A DNA stretch of 64,000 nt. It comes from Cydia pomonella. Taxonomy: Eukaryota; Arthropoda; Insecta; Lepidoptera; Tortricidae. Positions 55,051-64,000 of this stretch are shown piece by piece. Numbering within the stretch: the stretch's first letter is position 1; every line of letters starts with the position of its first letter. Position numbers and translations under genes: made by a program. A model generated the notes under the pieces. It saw nothing but the letters and a program-made list of their open reading frames with translations, did not search any database and was not told the origin of the DNA. The stretch spans positions 9,300,001 to 9,364,000 of the forward strand of contig NC_084721.1 of NCBI RefSeq assembly GCF_033807575.1, in the 5' to 3' direction.

Positions 55051-55565
55051 GACAGTTGATCATGTACAAAACATTTGACAAATACTTATGTAAGTAAATT
55101 TTTGACTGGATATTAAATCTCAACAAAACTGGTTGTAGTTATTACTGAAGGCATTCGTGCCATTACCGAGGAGAAAACATTGCAAATGATTCAATTATCT
55201 CATTTAAGTTAATCTTGTAATGGACAAAATAATCCACGCTTTTAAATTCGATTTAACGGAATTATGCAAATGTGGTTCTACATAACAGGAAAATTTACCT
55301 TTATTATCCAAATTTATGTAAATTTGCGAAATGGAGTATTCTTACCATAGAGTAGCAAGTCTTATAGGCAATGTAATATTAATTCTATCACCGCAAATCC
55401 TGGTTTAGGAGTAATCTCTATGATACTACGCAAATTTACATAGTTTAAGGACCAGATTTCTAGCGATGCCACTGGATTATGCTTCTTGAGAACTTGTCAT
55501 AAGATGTATATTAGACGCAATACGAATTGAAGCATTTATATCATTCATTCCGTAGAATAGATCCG
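55051..55565. other. No recognisable feature
   Basis: AT-rich. Nothing recognised. Confidence 0.4.
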
Positions 55566-55754
55566 GAGGCCAATTTTAACTTACGAGTACATTGTGATAT
55601 CAAAAATATCTAAATGATGTCTGTCGCCCGTGCGTCTCGCTGGCGCCATCACATGTAGGTAGTGTAGGTATAGACAAGTATGAGCGAAATGCACACGCGA
55701 CTGACATCATTCAGATATCTTTTTGATGTCGTAATGTAAATTTGAATTGGCCTC
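55566..55754. mobile_element. Inverted-repeat MITE, 189 bp
   Basis: Left GAGGCCAATTTTAACTTACG, ATATCAAAAATATCTAAATG and ATGTCTGTCGC. The right arm is the inverse, ending AAATTTGAATTGGCCTC. The arms are about 60 bases. The centre holds TCTCGCTGGCGCCATCACAT and a GTAGGTAGTGTAGGTA run. No coding capacity. Confidence 0.85.
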
Positions 55755-58033
55755 GTCTTTCTTGTAAAATTAACTGAGAGGTCGTTTTGAAATATGTCGG
55801 CAATATGATTTACATATTTTTGTCCAAATATTGAATCGGCTAGGAAATATATATTATAATTATTAATATTAGGCCCATTTTCGGTAGTACCAGGTATTAT
55901 AGGGAGTAGATAGATTAGTATAATTATATATTATTTTTTGATATAACTGCAAACTTAAACTAGCCGTAGGTTTTAGTGGTGTATAAAAAATTCTGAAAGA
56001 TTTCTTAAATTAAGTCTTAACTACAGCATTAATTAATTTTTGAAATTTTTTCGAGGCATTATACAGTCTATTGCCGGTAACTGGTCTTTTTTTAAGTAGG
56101 GTAAAGTAACATAGTTCTTTTACTTAACCATGACCTTAATTTAATTAATAAACTAAAATTCAGACTTTATTAACTTTCTAACAAAAAAATAATTGCCAGC
56201 AATGTACAGCGCAGTAAATTAACAAGTGCTAATGACAGCCCTTCATACTTTGTTTATTGCGACGTTTATTTCAAGAGTTAGCGATACCAGTATTACTATT
56301 ACACTTAAGATAACTACGGTAAAAATAAAGGTACTGGTCTCATTGATAAACACTTTATTACCAGCCAAATGAAACTTAAATACACACCCCACATCTTAAT
56401 GTTTCTTTTTGTAAAAACCACATTCAGTAACGAGTCTTATTAACAAATCAATGGGGAGTCATTTTTGCACCTTTAAAAACTTGAAGGGATGTTTTCTATA
56501 TATTTTTCAAATCGTAGGCACAGTTTCGCTATTAGTACGTAATTTGGGAAGCGTTTCCGATAAAGCCTTAAACCTTGAGCTACATTTCCACGTGTTTCAA
56601 CAAATCTCGGGCATCGTATCGTAAGCCACCCGTAAGGCATTTTAAAGAAAATCAAATACCAGTTTTGCTAATATTTTGGTTTGTCTTGAAAACCCGACGT
56701 AAACACTTCAAATTGCCATGTCGAATTTAGTAAAACCTGTTTCTGAATGTATTAAAACCTCCATACACGAAGGGAATGATAAGAACGACAGTAATTTTTT
56801 GATAGTTATCTCAGTTTTTACCCCCGTACCACGACACGCCTTGTATCAAGTGCATTAACGATATGAGTAACAACGATTACGTAGTGCACGCACTACATTG
56901 AATGTGCGGATTTTAGAAATTTAATTGAGCAGTTAATTCACCTAATTATGATCTGCTAATACACGCTAACAATTGCTAATGGATCGTATTATTATCAGTT
57001 TTAATAAATGCCCGCATGACGGTAACACACTGTATTTCGTACATCATGGTCACTCGTGACAGTCTCTGTCATCACAAAGGAGTGATCATTGCTTGCTGAA
57101 TTATAAGAAAAATAAAACTCGCTCATTTTTAATGAAACCTATGAAAGTGCGGTCATTAAAGCCTAAACTAACTACCCTTTGACTATACGGTATTTAAAAA
57201 TACAGACTGTATGAGCAAAGTAAGTACTTACTCTAATATAGGAAGTAATTCGTAAATCGATGATAGAAATATAATCATTAGTACCTATAGTGAAGTATTA
57301 ATGCCAGGCCCTGATTGAACTAGTATTGTAGCTTCGCATTCAATGGGTAGCGTCATTTCAGAAGATAACAGAAATTCTATGAAAGTATTTCAATGTATAT
57401 ATCCCTAGAATGAAGTCCTTTTAATGACATTAATTAACTTGGGTGTGAAATATCATCATTAAAATAATATAATGAAAATCTATGGTAAGTTGTGTCAATT
57501 AACCATCCGCTTCTAACCATAAACTCGGGCGATGCATCAAATTTATCGCATAACTTATCGCATTATCACCCCGTAACTAGTTAACGACGTTAAAGCGTTA
57601 ATTCAAACTAGCATTAGCGCGGGGCTGAACTCAAAATGTTTTAATGACAACTCCTGACATAGCGAATAAACTTGATTTGTTGCGATCACCGGCGATGAAG
57701 TTCAATGATCTATATATACATATAAAAACGTATGTCCTGACTGAGTAACTCATTAATACAGAGCCGAAATTATTAAAGCAAGAAAGTTGAAATTTGCACA
57801 TCAAGTTACATTTAAAATGTGTACGAGAAATAAGAACCGAAAGTTTAAAGTTTGTATGTGGTAAGTACAAGTTTTATTTTAAGCTAGGAACAGAAAACAT
57901 TGTACAAAGACAGAAAATTAGAACAAAACAAAAGTGATTTCAGCGTTTTTATTAAAATCATTCTTCAGAAGGTTAAAACGGTGTTTTTTTTTTTGTGAGG
58001 AACCTGAAAGTTTGTAGAAAAATACAATATCAG
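55755..58033. other. Unannotated AT-rich stretch
   Basis: No exon, RNA gene or element end could be supported. All frames are short and featureless. Confidence 0.4.
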
Positions 58034-58391
58034 AAAAAACCGGACAAGTGCGAGTCGGACTCGGCCACCGAGGGTCTCGTACAAATTTCTTTAATATTTT
58101 TTTAAATTTTACAAATTATACTTTTCATATTTTTGCCTGTATTTGTAGTAAAAGACGATATTATTTGCCAACTTTCAGAGTTCTAGGTCAACGAAAAGTA
58201 TATATTTTGATTTCCTTGAGAATGCCGAATTATTACTACGTCTTTTGCGGCATAAACGGCCGTATTCATTTATGAAGTTTGATTTTTTCGTAGCTTCAAG
58301 GGACTGTAAACCTAAGTTTTGACTGACAGAAGACCGACGGGCGGACGGACAGAAAGACGGACAACAAAGTGGTCATACGGAACCCTAAAAA
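58034..58391 (+). repeat. ACCGGCCAAG-family copy
   Basis: Head AAAAAACCGGACAAGTGCGA with GTCGGACTCGGCC and GAGGGTCTCGTAC. Inner CCAACTTTCAGAGTTCTAGG. Tail CGGGCGGACGGACAGAAAGA and CATACGGAACCCTAAAAA. It is a complete short version of the family. The frame at 58048-58275 lies inside it and is not a gene. Confidence 0.8.
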
Positions 58392-58799
58392 GGAAAGTTA
58401 TTTCAGTGTTTTTAAAATTCAACCCCTAAGATAGTGAAAAAGGAGTTGAAAGTTTGTACCGGGAAATATTTCAGTAGGGGACTTGAATCTTTGTAGAAAG
58501 AAGGACACAATCCCACTAAAAACATTTTATAATGTTGCCAAGACGAGACCATGTGGTTCGCATTGTCTAAAAGTTACCAGATAGGTATTATTAAGAGCCA
58601 AGCTTCTAACTCTACGCGCCCTATCTCTACAAGTCTTAACAGTGAGTATATTTATCACCTTACGCCTTTCTGACGGTAGCGAAATGGCCAAGTCACAAGT
58701 TTTTAATAAATAAATAAATTATTTATTTGGCAGGCAAGAAACCCAAAAAAAAATTACAATGCACACAATAAAAGGTGTAAAAAAGGTTAACACTGCTAA
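58392..58799. other. Spacer with a possible antisense retroelement tail
   Basis: 58705-58735 reads AATAAATAAATAAATTATTT then ATTTGGCAGGCAAG, which could be the start of a minus-strand retroelement 3' end. The 5' limit of the following LINE is not sharp. Confidence 0.35.
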
Positions 58800-58804
58800 T
58801 TCTT

Positions 58805-59218
58805 ATGGGTAATAGGGGAAATGTGAACAAAAATAATTTACTTAAATACTTTGAACAGTTAAATTCACTTGCAGTGCATGAAATTATTATTTTCACATTC
58901 CCCTATTGTGAGCAAATGTCAGAGGCAGAAAATAACATTAGACATAAGTTGAATATATCTCTATATAATCTTTGTACATATAGTAGTAAGTTTATCATAA
59001 TTGACACTAACAAATTTGTTAGTAAATACCATATGCCTATGGTGTTTTTGACTAAAGGTAAGTGTTACCTTTCAAATTATTACAAGAGACAAATAGCTTT
59101 ATCGCTATCCTATTTACTTGACATTTCTGCCAAGAATTTGGCAGACAACTCTGCTCCTATTGAGCAGCCCAGTGTGAGCTTGGAATTGGTTCCAGTCATA
59201 ACCAATGATTTAAACTAG
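58805..59218 (+). CDS. LINE ORF1, C-terminal part (esterase-like)
   Basis: A 137-codon frame from ATG (58805) to TAG (59216-59218). Early residues MGNRGNVN sit where SGNH-type esterase ORF1s have their G-x-N-D block. IIIFTFPYCEQMSEAENNI and KFIIIDTNKF follow, as in those ORF1 proteins, and FLTKGKCYLSNYYKRQIA resembles the usual 'F...G.HLN..GK..LA' end. An upstream in-frame stop (58778-58780) and the shortness, compared with typical ORF1s of several hundred residues, show that the N-terminal half is gone and the ATG is probably internal. The esterase link is inferred from motif order only; the usual Asp-x-x-His pair is not evident. The frame ends GAT TTA AAC TAG, which carries a slippery heptamer. 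Confidence 0.65.
   Translation: MGNRGNVNKNNLLKYFEQLNSLAVHEIIIFTFPYCEQMSEAENNIRHKLNISLYNLCTYSSKFIIIDTNKFVSKYHMPMVFLTKGKCYLSNYYKRQIALSLSYLLDISAKNLADNSAPIEQPSVSLELVPVITNDLN
59209..59215 (+). promoter_or_regulatory. Candidate -1 ribosomal frameshift site T TTA AAC
   Basis: In the ORF1 frame the sequence is GAT TTA AAC TAG, so the heptamer T TTA AAC lies in the exact X XXY YYZ phase needed for tandem -1 slippage, with the stop codon immediately after. Slippage would place ribosomes in the ORF2 frame (TTT AAA CTA GCT ...). Nine bases downstream, AGACA (59225-59229) and TGTCT (59238-59242) can form a 5-bp stem with an 8-base loop, a weak stimulator. No convincing pseudoknot partner was seen by eye. 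Confidence 0.6.
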
Positions 59219-62124
59219 CTGTTAAGACAAAAGATTCTGTCTCTGGCAATTTAGTTTTAAATAAATATAATGAAAAATACTGTAAACATGGAAAGTATAT
59301 CCACCTGGTGCATCAAAACATTCAATGTATTAGAGGAAAAGATTTACAGATTGAACTTTTTATGAACGATTTTTATGTTGATATTTTATGTATTACTGAA
59401 CATTGGTTAACAAATAATGAATTAATGCCTCAATTTAATAATCATCAGGTGGGAAGTTCGTTCACCAGAATTAGTTCCATACATGGTGGGTCGTTAATTA
59501 TATTAAATAGTCAGTTAAAATTTAAGGAACGTAAGGATATTGTATCCATGTCTGTTGAACGGACTATAGAACTAAGTGCAGTAGAATTGGAGCAATTTAT
59601 TGTTGTCTGTGTGTATAGGCCGCCATTAAGTAATTTTGAAATATTTGAAAGTGTAATGGATTCTGTGCTACTTAAAATATCATCTTCTAGTAAAAAATTA
59701 TTTATATGCGGCGACTTTAATGTAAATATTTTGGAGAATTCAACAATGTCTTGTAGATTGTTGAATCTATTCAAATCTGGTAATCTCAACCACATGTTTA
59801 TGGAGCCTACTAGAGTGACTGCTACTAGTGCAACCTGTATAGATAATATTTTCACTGATATTGTTCCTATTACTAAAAAAGTTATCAGTAATTTAGAATC
59901 AGACCACTTAGGTCAATTAATGGTATTTGAGACATTAAGGAAAAATACCTTGAGAAAACAAATAACTTTTGTACCAGTAACCTCGGACCGCGTAGAAAGA
60001 ATGAAGCAAAGTTTAGTTCAGGCGCTACCCTTTTTGTCTTCCGATATGGGTCCAAATAGTATGTATAATTCATTCTTTCACACTTTTATGGATCATTATA
60101 ATGCGATATTTACTTCAAAATCGGTCGTAGTTAGTGGTGCATCAGTTTTTAGTGAGTGGGCTACTGCGGACTTACATCAACGAAGACGTGCACTGTATGC
60201 CTTGTATGAGGAACGGCGGTTTAACACGAGTGATGAATTTAAAGAACATGTCAAGCAATATTCGAAAAAGTTTAAAATAGATTGTCATATAGCTAAGCGA
60301 AATTATCTAAGTCAAAGAATAAAAAATAGTACCAACATTATTAAAGCAACCTGGAAAGTAATCAATGTGGAGACTGGTCGCTCGAAACACAGAGTGAATG
60401 ATTTTAAACTAAATATTGATAACAAAATTATAGATTCCAATTTAGAAGTAGCTACAGAATTTGAAATTTTTTTCACTGACGTACCAGTTTTCACAACTAA
60501 GGATTTAAATTCATCACCCTCATCTGCTGTTACTCTATTAAAAGATAACGCTCCAGAGTGTTGTGGAGATTTTCATTTTGAACGTGTTTGTACCTCCGAT
60601 GTAGTAAAGGCGTTTAATTCGGTTAATGTCAAAAAAACGAATGACCTCTGGGGAGTCTCTGTCCATGCTGTCAAATCCTTAGTAGAAATTATAGCGCCTG
60701 ACTTAGTAATTATATTTAACAACAGTGTTGATTGCGGCGAGTTTCCTGATTTAATGAAACATAGTAAAATAACTCCTTTATTTAAATCGGGTAGCAACTC
60801 TGACCCCACTAACTTTAGACCGATATCTGTGCTACCAACGTTCAGTAAGATTTTTGAAAAATTAATTCTTTCTCAATTAGTACGACATTTTAACGTCAAT
60901 AATTTAATGCATAATAAGCAGTTTGGTTTTACACGGGGTCGCTCGACAACCGATGCTGGTGTTGAGCTAATTAAGCATATCTTCGATGCCTGGGAGGAGT
61001 CACGAGATGCTATAGGTATCTTCTGTGATTTGTCTAAGGCCTTCGACTGCGTTTGTCATGAAACATTAATCAGGAAACTACACTATTATGGAGTTAGAGG
61101 AGCGGCACTGGATTTACTTAAGTCCTACTTAAATGGTAGAATACAAAGGGTCGATGTGAATGGACAGCGATCACCGGGGTCATTGGTCTCTATGGGTGTA
61201 CCACAGGGGTCAATATTGGGACCTTTCCTGTTCCTTATCTACATAAATGACTTGCCATTCCTTGTAAAGACCCACCATGATATAGTATTGTTTGCAGACG
61301 ACACTTCACTTATTTTCAAAGTCAAACGACAGCAACAAGCTTACAATGATGTAAACGATGCTATTTCTAAAGTAGTAAATTGGTTCAATGTTAATAATTT
61401 ATTGTTAAATGAGAATAAGACTAAATGTATTAAGTTTGTCACTAGTAATGTAAGGCATGTACAAACAAGTGTCATTGTGAAGGATGAGGAATTGGAACTA
61501 GTTGATAGTACAGTTTTTCTTGGTAGAACTTTAGATTCTAAACTCCAGTGGGGTCCCCATATTGCTACTCTTTCGAATAGACTGAGTTCTGCAGCTTTTG
61601 CAGTAAGCAAAATCCGTCAGTTAACTGATGTCAAAACAGCTCGATTAGTATATTTTAGTTACTTCCATAGCATTATGTCATATGGTATTTTACTGTGGGG
61701 TGGTGCTTCAGAGATAAATACCATTTTTGTTCTGCAGAAGAGGGCTATTCGAGCAATATATAAATTGAACCATAGAGACTCACTGAGAGATAAATTTAAG
61801 GAAATTGACATCATGACAGTGCACTGTCAATACATTTATGAGAATATTCTGTATGTGCATAAAAATATTGCCGATTTTAAGAAAAATTGTGACATTCATA
61901 ATATTAATACTAGAAATAAACATAAGCTCGCCGTGCCCTTCACTCGGCTCCATAAAATTAAAAAATCATTCATGGGTAATTGTGTGAGATTTTATAATAA
62001 ACTTCCAAACCATATTACTGAGTTACCAATTAATAAATTTAAGAATCATGTAAAGCGTAAACTTATTTCTAAAGCTTATTATACCACACAAGACTACATG
62101 AATGATAAAACAACGTGGGATTAA
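59209..62124 (+). CDS. LINE ORF2: endonuclease and reverse transcriptase
   Basis: The frame is open from 59209 (preceding TGA at 59206-59208) to TAA at 62122-62124. It has no ATG until 59362, so the annotated start is the frameshift site, not a start codon. The endonuclease spans about 59296-59930: HQNIQ (catalytic Asn), ITEHWL (Glu), VYRPP, CGDFN, and SDH at about 59902. The RT spans about 60760-61480: FRPISVLPTFSKIFEKLI, QFGFTRGRST, FCDLSKAFDC, GVPQGSILGPFLF and FADD at 61291-61302. The C-terminal part has FLGRTLDSKLQWGPHI, SYGILLWGG, VLQKRAIRAIY and FYNKLPNHI. It would nick target DNA and prime cDNA synthesis at the nick. All catalytic motifs are intact, so it may be functional. Length after the slip is about 970 residues. 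Confidence 0.9.
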   Translation, partial: FKLAVKTKDSVSGNLVLNKYNEKYCKHGKYIHLVHQNIQCIRGKDLQIELFMNDFYVDILCITEHWLTNNELMPQFNNHQVGSSFTRISSIHGGSLIILNSQLKFKERKDIVSMSVERTIELSAVELEQFIVVCVYRPPLSNFEIFESVMDSVLLKISSSSKKLFICGDFNVNILENSTMSCRLLNLFKSGNLNHMFMEPTRVTATSATCIDNIFTDIVPITKKVISNLESDHLGQLMVFETLRKNTLRKQITFVPVTSDRVERMKQSLVQALPFLSSDMGPNSMYNSFFHTFMDHYNAIFTSKSVVVSGASVFSEWATADLHQRRRALYALYEERRFNTSDEFKEHVKQYSKKFKIDCHIAKRNYLSQRIKNSTNIIKATWKVINVETGRSKHRVNDFKLNIDNKIIDSNLEVATEFEIFFTDVPVFTTKDLNSSPSSAVTLLKDNAPECCGDFHFERVCTSDVVKAFNSVNVKKTNDLWGVSVHAVKSLVEIIAPDLVIIFNNSVDCGEFPDLMKHSKITPLFKSGSNSDPTNFRPISVLPTFSKIFEKLILSQLVRHFNVNNLMHNKQFGFTRGRSTTDAGVELIKHIFDAWEESRDAIGIFCDLSKAFDCVCHETLIRKLHYYGVRGAALDLLKSYLNGRIQRVDVNGQRSPGSLVSMGVPQGSILGPFLFLIYINDLPFLVKTHHDIVLFADDTSLIFKVKRQQQAYNDVNDAISKVVNWFNVNNLLLNENKTKCIKFVTSNVRHVQTSVIVKDEELELVDSTVFLGRTLDSKLQWGPHIATLSNRLSSAAFAVSKIRQLTDVKTARLVYFSYFHSIMSYGILLWGGASEINTIFVLQKRAIRAIYKLNHRDSLRDKFKEIDIMTVHCQYIYENILYVHKNIADFKKNCDIHNINTRNKHKLAVPFTRLHKIKKSFMGNCVRFYNKLPNHITELPINKFKNHVKRKLISKAYYTTQDYMNDKTTWD

Positions 62125-62474
62125 TTGTGATTCGAAATGATTAATTATTTATTATATTTGAATAATGATGATGAAATGGATATATTCCAATGCATGTATT
62201 TCCTTTGTTGTTTTTATTATATTTGTTTGACATTTAGAATTTATTCTAGAAACAATCTAGACAAGTATTTTTTATACATTTTTTTTGTATGACTGTATTT
62301 TGTGAAAGTTTTAGTATTAAATTTGATCTATGAATTATATTCATTAGTATTATATATGGAATAATATTTACAACATCAATAAATTGCTCTGATAATTAGA
62401 TTAAGATAATTATATGTAATACTGTCTTACTATTCATAAGTGCTTGTTGCTAGGCCTACATGAATAAAGTATAT

Positions 62475-62530
62475 TTGAATTGAATTTGAATTGAATTGAA
62501 TTGAATTGAATTGAATTGAATTGAATTGAA
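62475..62530 (+). repeat. (TTGAA)n LINE tail
   Basis: About ten TTGAA/TTTGAA units directly after the AATAAA-containing 3' UTR end. Short tandem tails replace polyA in CR1-type elements. A shorter relative is at 33485-33512. Confidence 0.9.
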
Positions 62531-62664
62531 AAGAAAACATAAAATACAGTAAAGAATAAAAATAAAAAATAATAATTTTGACTAAGGTGTAGAGTTTGTG
62601 AAGTTAGGGTTGTAGAGTTAGAAGCTTGGCGCTTGTGTCTCCCCACAACAGGCGTATTCGGATT
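62531..62664. other. Spacer
   Basis: AT-rich junction between the LINE tail and an antisense LINE C-terminus. Part of it may be the 3' UTR of the latter. Confidence 0.35.
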
Positions 62665-62960
62665 CCAATAATTTCCGTTAGTGCCCCACTGCTGGGCGAA
62701 GACCTCTCCCCGTGATCTCCATAGCTCCCGTTGTTGTGCTATGTCTAGCCAGTTATTTATGAAGGTGTCTAGGTCGTCCCGCCATCTCCGTCTGGGCATG
62801 CCACGTCCGCGCTCAACTTGCGGCATCTACTTGGTGGCTATACCAGCCCACCTATCCGAATGCATGCGGCAGACGTGACCCGTCCAGTTCCACTTCAGTC
62901 TGGCGGTCTTCGCCCCTACGTCAGTTATACGTGTATTTGTGTTTAAATGGATTAGAATAT
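62665..62960 (-). pseudogene. RTE-like LINE ORF C-terminus, antisense
   Basis: On the minus strand, NTRITDVGAKTARLKWNWTG is followed by HVCRMHSDRWAGIATK and an in-frame TAG, then PQVERGRGMPRRRWRDDLDT, FINNWLDIAQQRELW, RSRGEVFAQQWG and TNGN. 'R..D....I..LKW.WAGH..R..D.RW', 'RGRP..RW.DD.......W...A..R..W...GEA..QQW' is the standard end of this class of LINE ORF2. One stop interrupts the frame and no RT core is present. Related to 13366-13530. Confidence 0.75.
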
Positions 62961-64000
62961 TAAATATGGAGGTGTATCTACTCACCATTAGGTTCATCGT
63001 ATGATTATTAACTACCATCCTGATACAAAAAAATAGGTTCGTGCGAGCTGATGCATGCAACTTGTAAGTTCTTTTATATACTTAACTTAGCGCATTCAAG
63101 AAGAAGCTCGCAGTATACATAGGTACGTATAAAATGGTGGTCCAAGTTTGTTCTACAAATGGACAGACTGTTTCGTGGGACTGTAGTTAATATTAAAGGG
63201 AATGTACACGATTCCGCGGGCGGGCAGAACGGCCCACAGGGGCGTGTTCGCTCATAAAGTAGAGCCCCTGAATTAAGCACTTGGACGTGTTTTGCATGGG
63301 CCTGATTTTAAATTCAGTCTGTGAACTGTTAAGAGCCACGGAGATAATTTATATTAGAGTTATGGGACATACATTTTCTAGGCTAACTATATTATGGTAC
63401 TAAGAAGTTCTATCGAAGTGGGTATTTTTTTCTGATTTCATGGTAGTTGAGTACTACACATTAAAAATGAGGAGAACCGCTGAAAAGCACTTAGTCAAAA
63501 ATATAGCTTAGTGAGTTGCTAATATTCAATGGTAGAGAGTTCAATGAATTGTAGGCAGAGTCAAATGCTCGAGTTATATTCAACTGTACGGATACGACTC
63601 GAGCACAACAAGACTCCTTGGAGGAGGATTTTGTTAGGCATTTAACGTATTTCTGCTAAAATATTACATTATATTTACTGACCAAATATGTACAGCCTGC
63701 GGGTTATGCTCTTGTATTTCAGAGATATGTAACCTAGAAAAGATTTTTAGAGATTGTAGGTATCGTACATTTGAATGTGCTTACTTATATATTTGTCATG
63801 CAAGGATATTTAAGAAAAGCAGCACTGAGCACCATTTCGAGTAATATATAACTTGTAAACAAACATCATTGCAGTTTGCCGGCTTAACGACACATACTAC
63901 CACTTCTACCCTTTATCTTCATCTAATCTTTTAGTAATAAATAAAATACTTACGAGTAAAATGTGTCTCTGGCTACGCTGTTGGTACAACTTAAATTGCA
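62961..64000. other. No recognisable feature
   Basis: No coding motif, RNA gene or repeat end recognised to the end of the window. Short frames here lack domains. Confidence 0.4.

Larger units (their letters stand above)
58800..62530 (+). mobile_element. CR1/Jockey-group LINE with intact ORF2
   Basis: Contains the end of ORF1, an uninterrupted ORF2 (endonuclease, RT, C-terminal domain), a ~340-bp AT-rich 3' UTR, AATAAA at 62463-62468 and a (TTGAA)n tail to 62530. The 5' UTR and the first part of ORF1 are missing, so the copy is 5'-truncated near 58.8 kb. It is the least decayed element in the window and probably a recent insertion. No target-site duplication was identified. Confidence 0.85.

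Noticed and set aside
59362..59364. ATG as the natural ORF2 start
   Set aside because: It lies after HQNIQ, so starting here would remove a catalytic residue of the endonuclease.

Overview
The window looks like AT-rich intergenic or intronic DNA from a moth or butterfly (Lepidoptera). The evidence is the repeat content: SINEs with tRNA-like heads and T-rich tails, short inverted-repeat elements flanked by TA, mariner-type elements starting CAGGGTG, CR1/Jockey-type non-LTR elements ending in (TTGAA)n or (TATC)n, and a family running from an ACCGGCCAAG-like head to an ACGGAACCCTAAAAA tail. No host protein-coding gene, rRNA or bona fide tRNA gene could be supported. Nearly every interpretable reading frame belongs to a transposable element.

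Layout. 0-9 kb: a decayed mariner-type transposase (1.1-2.0 kb), an (AT)n tract, a 175-bp hairpin MITE, a tRNA-derived SINE head, the largest copy of the ACCGGCCAAG family, an antisense SINE and two antisense LINE tails. 9-12.2 kb: a nested composite. A Tc1/mariner element with 92-bp inverted repeats and TA flanks carries a broken transposase of apparent DD37D (maT-like) type. That gene is split by a 1.17-kb non-autonomous DNA element with its own TIRs, its own TA duplication and a dozen copies of a subterminal motif. 12.2-25 kb: SINEs, a mariner-like MITE, LINE 3' remnants and an ACCGGCCAAG-family copy interrupted by a MITE. 25.2-29.5 kb: a MITE, a 190-bp tandem duplication, a 5'-truncated and frameshifted LINE ending in (TATC)n, and an antisense LINE remnant. 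29.8-39.4 kb: a minus-strand ACCGGCCAAG copy, several hairpin MITEs including two families present twice each, an RTE-like LINE remnant and a three-unit tandem array of a SINE body. 40-58 kb: scattered 3' ends, SINEs, MITEs, a CpG-rich patch near 42.3 kb and long stretches with nothing recognisable.

58.8-62.5 kb holds the best-preserved element: a CR1/Jockey-group LINE with the end of ORF1 (esterase-like) and an uninterrupted ORF2 (endonuclease plus reverse transcriptase with an FADD box). ORF1 ends in GAT TTA AAC TAG. The T TTA AAC heptamer is a canonical -1 ribosomal slippery site, and the -1 frame entered there is the ORF2 frame. That frame is open from the heptamer to the end of ORF2 and has no in-frame ATG before the endonuclease core. 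This suggests, without proving it, that ORF2 is made by -1 programmed frameshifting, and it is the most interesting observation in the window.

All functional assignments come from reading motifs by eye. Family names are given only at the level the motifs support, and boundaries of old repeats are approximate.
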